Assembly (NCBI GenBank): GCA_017516785.1
Contig: JAFXAV010000024.1
Location: 1-5,855, forward strand
Source of the DNA: Oscillospiraceae bacterium
GTDB taxonomy: Bacteria; Bacillota_A; Clostridia; Oscillospirales; Oscillospiraceae
Length of the DNA stretch: 5,855 nt
Reading direction: 5' to 3'
Shown here: piece by piece, positions 1 to 5,688 of the stretch
Layout of the letters: every line of letters starts with the position of its first letter
Position numbering within the stretch: the stretch's first letter is position 1
The notes under the pieces: generated by a model
What the model was told of the DNA's origin: nothing
Seen by the model: only the letters and a program-made list of their open reading frames with translations
The model's database searches: none
Made by a program: the position numbers and the translations under genes

Positions 1-2
1 GC

Positions 3-524
3 GTTGCACGTCTGGAGATCCTGAACGAGGTCATGCTGCCCTGCATCGCTGAGCCTCGCGCAGAAGTTTCCGAGTATGCTCCCAAGATGCTGTCCATCAA
101 GATCCCCGTGGACAAGATCCGCGAGGTCATCGGTTCCGGCGGCAAGACCATTCAGAAGATCTGCGCTGACACCGGCGCCAAGGTTGACATCGAGGACGAT
201 GGCTCTGTCTTCATCTCCGCTGTTGACTCCGCTGCTGCCTACGCTGCCAAGAAGATCATCGACGACATCTGCTTCGTTCCCGAGGTCGGCAAGCTGTACT
301 ACGGTAAGGTCGTCCGCATCCTGCCCATCGGCGCCTTCGTCGAGATCGCTCCCGGCCACGACGGCATGGTTCACATCTCCAAGCTGGAGAACCGCCGCGT
401 TGAGAAGGTCGAGGACGTTCTGAACCTGGGCGACATGACCTGGGTCAAGTTCATGGGCTTCGATGAGAAGGGCCGCGCAAACTTCAGCCGCAAGGATGCT
501 CTGAAGGAAATGGCCGGCAAGTAA
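3..524 (+). CDS. pnp: Polynucleotide phosphorylase (PNPase), C-terminal part only
   Basis: PNPase is a 3'-5' phosphorolytic exoribonuclease acting in mRNA decay. Only its last 173 codons are here; the reading frame is open from base 3, so the gene starts upstream and the two RNase PH catalytic domains lie outside the window. Visible first is the end of the linker (ARLEILNEVM), then a KH RNA-binding domain at about window codons 29-90 with its GxxG loop (IGSGGKTI, codons 43-50). An S1 RNA-binding domain follows at about codons 95-168 (GKVVRILPIGAFVEI, then GMVHISKL, ending NFSRKDAL). There is almost no tail after S1, as in many Firmicute PNPases. Codon use is strongly biased (CTG, AAG, ATC, GCT, GTT), consistent with high expression. 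The domain order leaves little doubt. A perfect terminator follows the stop. Confidence 0.97.
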   Translation, partial: VARLEILNEVMLPCIAEPRAEVSEYAPKMLSIKIPVDKIREVIGSGGKTIQKICADTGAKVDIEDDGSVFISAVDSAAAYAAKKIIDDICFVPEVGKLYYGKVVRILPIGAFVEIAPGHDGMVHISKLENRRVEKVEDVLNLGDMTWVKFMGFDEKGRANFSRKDALKEMAGK

Positions 525-555
525 GATTTTCGATTCTGCTTCCAAAGAGAAATAG

Positions 556-585
556 AAAGAGCGCTGCATACGCAGCGCTCTTTTT
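556..585 (+). terminator. Rho-independent terminator of pnp
   Basis: A perfect 12-bp stem, AAAGAGCGCTGC (556-567) with GCAGCGCTCTTT (572-583), closes on a 4-base ATAC loop. It runs into a T tract (581-585). It begins 31 bases after the pnp stop and must end the pnp transcript. The other strand also shows a moderately T-rich tail, so weak bidirectional action is possible. Confidence 0.93.
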
Positions 586-592
586 CATGGAT

Positions 593-793
593 AAATTGCA
601 GTTTGTAGAGCTGTTTGGTGGCGAAGCTACCCTCGGCCCCCTCTCTGAGGGGGCTGGCAAAAATCTCTGATTTTTGACTGGGGGAGTGTCGTAAAGTCGA
701 TGGGACACTCCCTCCGTCAGCCCTTCGGGCTGCCACCTCCCTCAGGGAGGGAGGCAAGCGGTGCGGTGCTAACTCATCGCCAAACTGCAATTT
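593..793 (+). repeat. Structured repeat copy A: full-length 201-bp element with 13-bp terminal inverted repeats
   Basis: The ends are AAATTGCAGTTTG (593-605) and its exact reverse complement (781-793). Between them lie six hairpins. H0 is 617-622/626-631 with one G.T pair. H1 is GCCCCCTC/GAGGGGGC, 636-643/647-654. H2 is CAAAAATC/GATTTTTG, 658-665/669-676. H3 is GGAGTGTC/GACACTCC, 683-690/704-711, with a 13-base loop. H4 is CAGCCC/GGGCTG, 718-723/727-732. H5 is CCTCCC/GGGAGG, 736-741/749-754. The H1-H5 core occurs three more times in the window. No transposase and no credible coding frame lie inside, and I see no clear target-site duplication (flanks CATGGAT and GGGTATT). It sits between two convergent genes, outside both terminators. 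The architecture is that of a MITE-like or REP-like non-autonomous element; that class is inferred. Confidence 0.88.
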
Positions 794-800
794 GGGTATT

Positions 801-831
801 AAAAAACCGCCCCAGGTATTCCCAGGACGGT
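801..831 (-). terminator. Rho-independent terminator of the HPr-like gene
   Basis: Read leftward, ACCGTCCTGGG (831-821) pairs with CCTGGGGCGGT (816-806) around an AATA loop. This gives 11 bp including three G.T wobbles, and a run of six T follows (806-801). It lies about 100 bases past the HPr-like stop codon. With the pnp terminator it isolates repeat copy A from both converging transcripts. The right inverted repeat of copy A ends only 7 bases beyond the T run. Confidence 0.85.
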
Positions 832-933
832 GCTACAAGAGCCATATTCGGATTAAGGCAAGCCAGCAAACAATGTCAGAACCTAAGCAGAGGATCTTCA
901 CTGCCATCCTTTCATTTGTTTTGCGTGGCTGCC

Positions 934-1176
934 TCAGTTGGGACTCACTTCAAAACGTCCCGCCATGATGCGGAAAATCTCGAAGTCCTCGTCATCGCAG
1001 TCCAACAGCAGCACCACCGGGCGCCGCAAACTCATGCTGAACATACACATGATGCTTTTGGCATTCACGTTTCTTGTGCCGTCCGTGATCATCACAGGAA
1101 AATCAAAAGACGACGTAAGATTCACCAGTTCCTGCACATCCTGAAAGGACCGCAGCCTGATTTGCATTTCCTTCAC
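934..1176 (-). CDS. HPr-like protein lacking the phosphocarrier histidine
   Basis: The product is 80 residues, close to the usual HPr length of about 85-90. It aligns without gaps to the core of HPr, the PTS phosphocarrier: LVNLTSSFDFPV matches the first helix and following strand, and NVNAKSIMCMFS matches the HPr segment around VNLKSIMGVMS. In that alignment the catalytic His15 of HPr falls on Ser10 and Arg17 on Gln12, so phosphotransfer from enzyme I should be impossible. The Ser46 site used by HPr kinase is retained (Ser41, in AKSIM). This resembles the logic of Bacillus Crh, an HPr paralogue whose His15 is replaced and which acts only in regulation; equivalence to Crh is my inference. The start is GTG at 1176, because a strong Shine-Dalgarno lies 7 bases upstream; the ATG three codons in is too far from it. 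It is monocistronic, with its own promoter and terminator. No signal peptide or membrane segment is visible. Confidence 0.8.
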   Translation of the reverse strand: MKEMQIRLRSFQDVQELVNLTSSFDFPVMITDGTRNVNAKSIMCMFSMSLRRPVVLLLDCDDEDFEIFRIMAGRFEVSPN

Positions 1177-1180
1177 GAAA

Positions 1181-1188
1181 TCTCCTCC
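1181..1188 (-). promoter_or_regulatory. Ribosome binding site fixing the GTG start of the HPr-like gene
   Basis: Read leftward, GGAGGAGA ends 4 bases before GTG at 1176, which puts 7 bases between GGAGG and the start codon. The next in-frame ATG (1167) would have 16 bases of spacing, so GTG is the better start. Confidence 0.8.
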
Positions 1189-1194
1189 ATTGGC

Positions 1195-1223
1195 TATACA
1201 AAAATTTGAACTTCGTGTATAAT
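1195..1223 (+). promoter_or_regulatory. Likely sigma-A promoter for mtaB
   Basis: A perfect TATAAT (1218-1223) lies 17 bases after TATACA (1195-1200), a 4-of-6 match to TTGACA. Transcription would start near 1230, giving a leader of about 115 bases before the mtaB ATG. The boxes also form an inverted repeat, TATACA (1195-1200) and TGTATA (1216-1221), which could be an operator or a coincidence of the promoter sequence. No better rightward promoter is visible between here and mtaB. Confidence 0.65.
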
Positions 1224-1259
1224 GGGAGAGAAAGCTACGCTGACTCCAACATGTGCCAT

Positions 1260-1288
1260 ATTATAGCGGAATTTTTGGTAATTTGCAA
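1260..1288 (-). promoter_or_regulatory. Sigma-A promoter for the HPr-like gene
   Basis: Read leftward, TTGCAA (1288-1283), a spacer of exactly 17 bases, then a perfect TATAAT (1265-1260). Transcription should start near 1253, giving a leader of about 77 bases. It faces the mtaB promoter (1195-1223), so each polymerase would cross the other's promoter. Confidence 0.78.
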
Positions 1289-1331
1289 TAGGCGGTTTGG
1301 ACGATTAATACAATTCTAAACATCTCTATTT

Positions 1332-1336
1332 GGTGG
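1332..1336 (+). promoter_or_regulatory. Weak ribosome binding site supporting the mtaB ATG
   Basis: GGTGG lies 8 bases before ATG 1345 and is the only Shine-Dalgarno-like element nearby. It would lie inside the reading frame if translation began at the in-frame TTG at 1330, which has no such site of its own. It differs from the GGAGG used by the other genes here, suggesting modest translation. Confidence 0.6.
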
Positions 1337-1344
1337 TTTTAACA

Positions 1345-2631
1345 ATGAAATTCGCATTTTATACCCTTGGATGCAAGACAAATCAATACGAAACCCAGGC
1401 TATGGAGCGTTTACTCACGGATCTGGGACATGAAATCGGTCACTTCGACGAAAAGTGCGACGGCTACATCGTCAACACCTGCTCCGTCACCGCCGTGGCT
1501 GACAAGAAGAACCGGGCCGTCATTCGCCGGTGCCGCCGGGACAACCCCGAGGCGGTTCTGGGTGTCTGCGGCTGCTATCCCCAGCATGCCAGCGACGCCA
1601 TCCGGGCCCTGGGCGCCGAGGTCATCGGCGGCAGCGGCCAGCGGCAGGAATTCGTCAATATGATGATCGAAGCTGTGGAAAAGCGCACCCACCAGGAAAA
1701 CCTGGACAACGCCCTGCGCCGCCGGGAGTTTGAGATTCTCCCCGCCGGCGGTCTGGAAGAGCGCACCCGTGCCATGGTGAAGGTCCAGGACGGCTGCGTG
1801 AATTTCTGCTCCTACTGCATCATTCCCTACACCCGTGGCCCCATCCGCTCCGCTCCCCCGGAGCTGGCGGTTCAGCAAGCGAAGGAACTGGCCCAGCGGG
1901 GCTACCGTGAAATCGTGGTCACCGGCATTGAGATTGCCTCCTGGGGTTTTGACCTTCCGGGCAAGCCTCCTGTCACCGACCTGATTGAGGCTCTCTGCGC
2001 CGCGGTTCCTGAGATGCGTGTCCGTCTGGGCAGTCTGGAACCCCGGATCGTCACCGAGGAATTCTGTGAACGTCTGAAAAAGTACCCCAACCTCTGCCCC
2101 CAGTTCCATCTTTCCATGCAGTCCGGCTGCGATACCGTCCTTGCCCGGATGAAACGGAAGTACGACACTGCCCGCTATTATGAAAGTGTGGAACTTCTGA
2201 ATCAGCATTTCCCCGGCTGCGCCGTGACCACCGACATGATTGTGGCCTTCCCCGGCGAGACGGAAGAAGAATTCCAGCAGAGCCTCGATTTTATCCGGAA
2301 ATGCGGCTTTGCCGACATGCACATCTTCCCCTATTCCCGCCGTCCCGGCACTCCCGCGGACAAGATGCCCGGCCAGCTGGGCAACGACACCAAGGAAGCC
2401 CGCTCCCGTGCCTCCATCGCCGTGGCTGACAAAATGAGCCGTGCCTACCGGGAAAACCTCATCGGCACCCGCCATGAAGTCCTCTTCGAAGAGGCCGAGG
2501 GCGATTGCTTCACCGGCCACGCTCCCAACTACGTCAAGGTCTACGCTGAGGGTGAGAATCTTCACAATGAGATCCGCACCGTGGAGATTACGGCGGTCTA
2601 TAAGGACGGAGTAAAAGGTTTGATATACTAA
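1345..2631 (+). CDS. mtaB: tRNA (N6-L-threonylcarbamoyladenosine(37)-C2)-methylthiotransferase MtaB
   Basis: A radical-SAM methylthiotransferase that converts t6A37 to ms2t6A37 in tRNAs reading ANN codons. The product is 428 residues, normal for the family. The N-terminal UPF0004 domain (about residues 1-125) carries three conserved cysteines for the auxiliary [4Fe-4S] cluster: Cys10 in TLGCKTNQ, Cys46 in VNTCSVT and Cys77 in CGCYPQ. The radical SAM domain has the CxxxCxxC motif at Cys151, Cys155 and Cys158 (GCVNFCSYCIIPYTRG). A C-terminal TRAM RNA-binding domain covers roughly the last 65 residues. TLGCKTNQ and NTCSVT are characteristic of the MtaB (YqeV) branch rather than MiaB or RimO. ATG 1345 is preferred to the upstream in-frame TTG because of GGTGG 8 bases ahead. 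It is probably transcribed from the promoter at 1195-1223. Repeat copy B begins a few bases after the stop and no ordinary terminator is present. Confidence 0.95.
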   Translation: MKFAFYTLGCKTNQYETQAMERLLTDLGHEIGHFDEKCDGYIVNTCSVTAVADKKNRAVIRRCRRDNPEAVLGVCGCYPQHASDAIRALGAEVIGGSGQRQEFVNMMIEAVEKRTHQENLDNALRRREFEILPAGGLEERTRAMVKVQDGCVNFCSYCIIPYTRGPIRSAPPELAVQQAKELAQRGYREIVVTGIEIASWGFDLPGKPPVTDLIEALCAAVPEMRVRLGSLEPRIVTEEFCERLKKYPNLCPQFHLSMQSGCDTVLARMKRKYDTARYYESVELLNQHFPGCAVTTDMIVAFPGETEEEFQQSLDFIRKCGFADMHIFPYSRRPGTPADKMPGQLGNDTKEARSRASIAVADKMSRAYRENLIGTRHEVLFEEAEGDCFTGHAPNYVKVYAEGENLHNEIRTVEITAVYKDGVKGLIY

Positions 2632-2635
2632 TTCT

Positions 2636-2751
2636 CGGCCCCCTCTCTGAGGGGGCTGGCACAGCGTAAGCTGTGACTGGGGGAGTGTCGTAATTACGAT
2701 AGGACACTCCCTCCGCCCCTTCGGGGCACCTCCCTCATAGAGGGAGGCAAG
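2636..2751 (+). repeat. Structured repeat copy B: core only, five hairpins
   Basis: Same order and orientation as copy A. H1 is GCCCCCTC/GAGGGGGC (2638-2645/2649-2656). H2 is CACAGC/GCTGTG with a GTAA loop (2660-2665/2670-2675). H3 is GGAGTGTC/GACACTCC (2682-2689/2703-2710) with a 13-base loop. H4 is GCCCC/GGGGC (2715-2719/2723-2727). H5 is CCTCCCTC/GAGGGAGG with an ATA loop (2729-2736/2740-2747). A further hairpin, AGGCAA/TTGCCT around GGGA (2745-2760), overlaps the right end. The outer arms and AAATTGCAGTTTG ends of copy A are absent. It starts 5 bases after the mtaB stop. No T run follows any stem, so it is not a standard intrinsic terminator. Confidence 0.88.
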
Positions 2752-2780
2752 GGATTGCCTGCAAATCGAATCCCATACCC

Positions 2781-2809
2781 TTGAAAACCGGATTTTTCCG
2801 TGGTATAAT
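2781..2809 (+). promoter_or_regulatory. Strong sigma-A promoter with extended -10, for queH and ypsC
   Basis: TTGAAA (2781-2786), a spacer of 17 bases, then TATAAT (2804-2809) preceded by TGG, which makes an extended -10. Transcription should start near 2816, leaving only about 25 bases before queH. That is too short for a riboswitch. It lies 30 bases past repeat copy B. Confidence 0.88.
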
Positions 2810-2840
2810 GATTTTTTAAGCCTTTTTCGGGAGGTTTTTT

Positions 2841-3386
2841 ATGAAAACCCTGCTTCACATCTGCTGCGCTCCCTGCGCCAACCAGCCTATCGAAGTTCTG
2901 CGCACCGACGGCTACGAGGTGACCGGATTCTGGTATAACCCCAACATCCACCCCTTCACCGAGTACCGGGCCCGGCGCAACACCCTGAGAGAATACGCCC
3001 CCACCATCGACCTGAAGCTCATTGAACGGGACGACTACGGCCTGCGGCCCTTTGTGAGAGAAGTTGCCGAGGATATTTCCGGCCGCTGCGTCAAGTGCTA
3101 TGAAATGCGCCTGTTTGAAACGGCCCGTCAGGCTAAAGAGGGCGGCTTCGACAGCTTCACATCCAGCCTGTTCATCAGTCCCTATCAGAATCATGAGCTG
3201 ATGAAAGAGGTTGCCGACCGCGCTGCCCACGAGTACGGCGTGGAATTTCTCTATCGGGACTTCCGCCCCTATTTCCGGGCCGGACAGGATTTTGCCAGAG
3301 AACACGGCTTTTATATGCAGAAATACTGCGGCTGCGTCTTCTCCGAACAGGAGCGGTACTTGAAGCCCAAGAAGATTATTCCTTAA
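2841..3386 (+). CDS. queH: Epoxyqueuosine reductase QueH
   Basis: QueH (formerly DUF208) performs the last step of queuosine synthesis, reducing epoxyqueuosine to queuosine at the wobble position of tRNAs with GUN anticodons. It is a non-orthologous replacement for the cobalamin-dependent QueG. The product is 181 residues, in the usual range. Family signatures are visible: the N-terminal HICCAPC (Cys8, Cys9, Cys12), FWYNPNIHP (residues 30-38), CVKCYEMRL (Cys83, Cys86) and the C-terminal QKYCGCVFSE (Cys163, Cys165). These cysteines are those expected for the Fe-S centre and redox-active pair. ATG 2841 has GGGAGG (2829-2834) 6 bases upstream. It is first in a two-gene operon, with the methyltransferase starting 13 bases after its stop. 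No other queuosine gene is in the window, so precursor synthesis or salvage must be encoded elsewhere. Confidence 0.94.
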   Translation: MKTLLHICCAPCANQPIEVLRTDGYEVTGFWYNPNIHPFTEYRARRNTLREYAPTIDLKLIERDDYGLRPFVREVAEDISGRCVKCYEMRLFETARQAKEGGFDSFTSSLFISPYQNHELMKEVADRAAHEYGVEFLYRDFRPYFRAGQDFAREHGFYMQKYCGCVFSEQERYLKPKKIIP

Positions 3387-3399
3387 CTTAGGAGGAACT

Positions 3400-4533
3400 A
3401 TGAGTAAATTTGAATTTGCTGTCCCCTGTCTGTTCGGACTGGAGGGCATTGCAGGCGATGAGCTGCGCCGCCTCGACATTGAGAATGTCCGGGTGGAAAA
3501 CGGCCGCGTCCTGTTTTCCGGCGACGAGCGGGCCATGGCCAAGGCCAACATCTGCCTGCGCACGGGAGAACGTGTTCTGATTGTGCTGGCTGATTTCAAG
3601 GCCACCACCTTTGAGCAGCTGTTCCAGGGTGTGTACAACACCAATCTGGAAGACTATATCCCCAGAGAAGGCCAGTTCCCCGTGAAGGGCCACTGCCTGA
3701 ATTCCCAGCTGATGAGCGTGCCCGACTGCCAGGCCATCATCAAGAAGGCCGCTTCCCGCCGTCTGGGCGAGAAATACGGCGTTTCCTGGATGCCCGAAAC
3801 CGGCACCAAGTATCAGCTGCAGTTCTCCATTATGAATGACCGTGTCCAGCTGTATCTGGACACCTCCGGACCGGGCCTGCACAAGCGCGGCTACCGGGCC
3901 ATCGGCAACGATGCCCCCCTGAGAGAGACCCTGGCTGCCGCCATGGTGCAGTTGACCCGCTACCGCGGCCGCGAGTTCTTCTGGGATCCCTTCTGCGGCT
4001 CCGGTACCATTCCCATCGAGGCCGCCTTCATCGCCAAAAACAAGGCCCCCGGCATGTACCGCCGCTTCGCTTCCGAGGCTTTCGCCTGGGTGGAGCCCTC
4101 CATCTGGGGCGATGTCCGCACCGAGGCCAAGGACAAGGAATTTAAGGGCAACTACAAGATCATGGGCTCCGACAACGATCCCAAGTGCGTGTCCCTTGCC
4201 ATGGCCAACGCCCGGAAGGCCCAGGTGGACAACCTGATCGAGTTCCGGGACGGCGATGCCACCAAGATGGACCTACCTGCCCAGAGCGGCATTATCGTCT
4301 GCAATCCCCCCTACGGCCAGCGTATGGGCGAGCAGAAGGATGCCCAGCGGCTCTACGCCGCCTTCGGCAAGCATATGCGCTATGCCAACGACTGGAAGAA
4401 GTATATCATCACTTCCGAGCCGGAATTTGAGCATTACTTCGGCAAGCGGGCCGATAAGAAGCGTAAGCTCTACAACGGCATGATCAAGTGTGATTACTAC
4501 ATGTATCTGGATAACCAGCGCAAGAAGAAATAA
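3400..4533 (+). CDS. ypsC: THUMP-domain class I SAM-dependent RNA methyltransferase (YpsC / RlmL N-terminal type)
   Basis: The product is 377 residues, the usual length of Firmicute YpsC. It matches the N-terminal half of the fused RlmKL, which makes m2G2445 in 23S rRNA. The N-terminal ferredoxin-like and THUMP region covers about residues 1-160. The Rossmann methyltransferase domain follows: motif I FWDPFCGSGTIPIEAA (Asp196, Gly200-Thr203), an acidic SAM-binding strand GSDND (residues 256-260), and catalytic motif IV NPPYG (302-306), typical of N-methylation of a base amino group. Such proteins are often mislabelled N6-adenine DNA methylases; the THUMP domain and the fit to RlmL argue for RNA. 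The exact target base is inferred from the family. AGGAGG (3390-3395) lies 4 bases before the start. It is co-transcribed with queH. The tail is basic (QRKKK). Repeat copy C starts 1 base after its stop. Confidence 0.92.
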   Translation: MSKFEFAVPCLFGLEGIAGDELRRLDIENVRVENGRVLFSGDERAMAKANICLRTGERVLIVLADFKATTFEQLFQGVYNTNLEDYIPREGQFPVKGHCLNSQLMSVPDCQAIIKKAASRRLGEKYGVSWMPETGTKYQLQFSIMNDRVQLYLDTSGPGLHKRGYRAIGNDAPLRETLAAAMVQLTRYRGREFFWDPFCGSGTIPIEAAFIAKNKAPGMYRRFASEAFAWVEPSIWGDVRTEAKDKEFKGNYKIMGSDNDPKCVSLAMANARKAQVDNLIEFRDGDATKMDLPAQSGIIVCNPPYGQRMGEQKDAQRLYAAFGKHMRYANDWKKYIITSEPEFEHYFGKRADKKRKLYNGMIKCDYYMYLDNQRKKK

Positions 4534-4534
4534 G

Positions 4535-4658
4535 ACCACTTGCCTCCCTCTCTGAGGGAGGTGGCTCGCCGCAAGGCGAGACGGAGGGAGTGTCCCATCG
4601 AAATTACGCCACTCCCCCAGTCACCTTCGGTGACAGCCCCCTCAGGGAGGGGGGCAAG
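4535..4658 (-). repeat. Structured repeat copy C: core only, inverted orientation
   Basis: Same architecture, read on the minus strand relative to copies A and B. In plus-strand order: H5 CCTCCCTC/GAGGGAGG (4543-4550/4554-4561); H4 CTCGCC/GGCGAG with a GCAA loop (4565-4570/4575-4580); H3 GGGAGTG/CACTCCC (4586-4592/4610-4616) with one inner mismatch; H2 GTCACC/GGTGAC with a TTC loop (4620-4625/4629-4634); H1 CCCCCTC/GAGGGGG (4637-4643/4647-4653). The ends are CTTGCC (4539) and GGCAAG (4653), themselves inverted. The flank ACCACTTGCC is shared with copy D. The long arms of copy A are missing. It fills nearly all of the gap between ypsC and the lipid kinase, with no T run to make it a standard terminator. 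Confidence 0.87.
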
Positions 4659-4695
4659 TCACTAATCTCCATAGGACAGAGAAAAGGAGGCACCC

Positions 4696-5625
4696 ATGAC
4701 CCATTTATTCATCATCAATCCGGCAGCGGGCAGCTCTGACCGCACCGCCATGTACTCTGCCGCCATCCACGATGCCTGCCACGCGCGGAATCTTGATTAC
4801 CGCATCGAAGTTTCCGCCGGCCCCGGTGATGTCACCCGCATTACCCGGGAAGCAGCCGAGTCCGGCAAGGAGTACCGCATCTATGCCTGCGGCGGCGACG
4901 GCACTCTGAATGAGGTAGTAGCAGGTGCCGCAGGATACGACAATGTGGCCGTGACGGTATTCTCCGGCGGAAGCGGCAATGACTTCGTGAAGATTTTCAA
5001 TGATCCCAAGGCATTTTTTAACTTGGATCGGCTGCTGGACGCGGAAGAGGCCACCTTTGACCTCATCAAATGCAATGATGACTACGCCCTGAACATCTGC
5101 TGCGTGGGTCTCGACGCCCGCATCGGCAACGATGTGTCCCGGTACAAGCGTCTGCCCCTGCTCCACGGTTTCCGGGCATATGCCGCCTCCACGGTGATCA
5201 ACATCGTCCGGGGCATTTCCGAGCATTATGTGGTGGATATCAACGGCGAGCATATCGACGGCAAGCAGACCTTCGTCTGCGTCTGCAACGGCCGGTTCTA
5301 CGGCGGCGGCTTCAATCCCGTCCCCGAGGCTGACCCCTCCGACGGCATGCTGGATGTGCTGATTGTCAGGGACATCTCCCGGCTTCAGATTCCCGCCATC
5401 ATCGGCAAGTACAAAAACGGCCGCTACAAGGAGCTGAGCAGCATCGCCCGGTACTTCCGCACTGACCATGTGACTGTCACCTGCGACGGCGAGACCCCCA
5501 TCAACTTAGACGGCGAGATCCGCACCGCGCAGGTTGCCGATTTCTCCGTAGCGAAGGAGAAAATCCGCTTTTTCTATCCCAAGGGTCTCTGGTGGAAGAT
5601 GAAAGAAATTTCTGAAAATGAATAA
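4696..5625 (+). CDS. Diacylglycerol/lipid kinase family protein (DagK/YegS/BmrU type)
   Basis: The product is 309 residues, normal for bacterial soluble lipid kinases, which phosphorylate diacylglycerol or a related lipid at the membrane surface. Signatures in order: NPAAGS (residues 8-13) at the N-terminal strand; the nucleotide-binding GGDGTLNEV (66-74); GGSGNDF (91-97); NGRFYGGGF; SDGMLDV (215-221); and LDGE (271-274). These cover both lobes of the DAGK catalytic fold with the acidic residues used for metal and catalysis. No membrane segment or signal peptide is seen, as expected. Lipid specificity cannot be read from sequence. Many Clostridia have several paralogues, so DgkB-like diacylglycerol recycling is possible but unproven. 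The start has AAAGGAGG (4683-4690) 5 bases ahead. I see no promoter between repeat C and the start, so it may depend on read-through from the queH promoter. A terminator follows. Confidence 0.92.
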   Translation: MTHLFIINPAAGSSDRTAMYSAAIHDACHARNLDYRIEVSAGPGDVTRITREAAESGKEYRIYACGGDGTLNEVVAGAAGYDNVAVTVFSGGSGNDFVKIFNDPKAFFNLDRLLDAEEATFDLIKCNDDYALNICCVGLDARIGNDVSRYKRLPLLHGFRAYAASTVINIVRGISEHYVVDINGEHIDGKQTFVCVCNGRFYGGGFNPVPEADPSDGMLDVLIVRDISRLQIPAIIGKYKNGRYKELSSIARYFRTDHVTVTCDGETPINLDGEIRTAQVADFSVAKEKIRFFYPKGLWWKMKEISENE

Positions 5626-5630
5626 AGCAT

Positions 5631-5664
5631 CACCCTGCATCAATCGGTGCAGGGTGTTCTTTTT
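5631..5664 (+). terminator. Rho-independent terminator of the lipid kinase gene
   Basis: CACCCTGCA (5631-5639) pairs perfectly with TGCAGGGTG (5648-5656), and two more pairs (one G.T) can form inside the loop. TTCTTTTT follows (5657-5664). It begins 5 bases after the stop codon. Confidence 0.9.
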
Positions 5665-5688
5665 ACTCTTTTCTAAGGGATGGATTTG

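Noticed and set aside
371..1209. Open frames on both strands crossing repeat copy A and the gene ends beside it
   Set aside because: They span a terminator and hairpin repeats and show no protein-like features, so they are not coding.
1224..1344. Riboswitch or T-box in the mtaB leader
   Set aside because: At about 115 bases it is long enough for some classes, but I could find no T-box sequence, terminator hairpin or other recognisable motif.
1330..1344. TTG at 1330 as the mtaB start, adding five residues
   Set aside because: No Shine-Dalgarno precedes it, the added residues are not conserved in the family as I know it, and GGTGG is well placed for ATG 1345.
1411..2565. A 384-codon open frame antisense to mtaB
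   Set aside because: It is the GC-biased shadow of mtaB. Its low-complexity Gly/Ala/Val-rich translation has no family motif and no proper ribosome binding site.
2636..2751. Repeat copy B as an ordinary Rho-independent terminator of mtaB
   Set aside because: None of its stems is followed by a T run, so it does not meet the standard definition; a non-standard role is left as a finding.
2810..2840. preQ1 riboswitch upstream of queH
   Set aside because: The leader predicted from the promoter is only about 25 bases and has no pseudoknot-like pairing. QueH also acts late in the pathway.
2694..3882. Long minus-strand frames across repeat B, queH and the start of ypsC
   Set aside because: They run through the repeat and opposite two clear genes; their translations resemble no protein family and conflict with strong plus-strand signals.
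4705..5469. A 254-codon minus-strand frame opposite the lipid kinase
   Set aside because: The plus-strand frame has all DAGK motifs, a good ribosome binding site and a terminator; the reverse frame is a codon-bias shadow.
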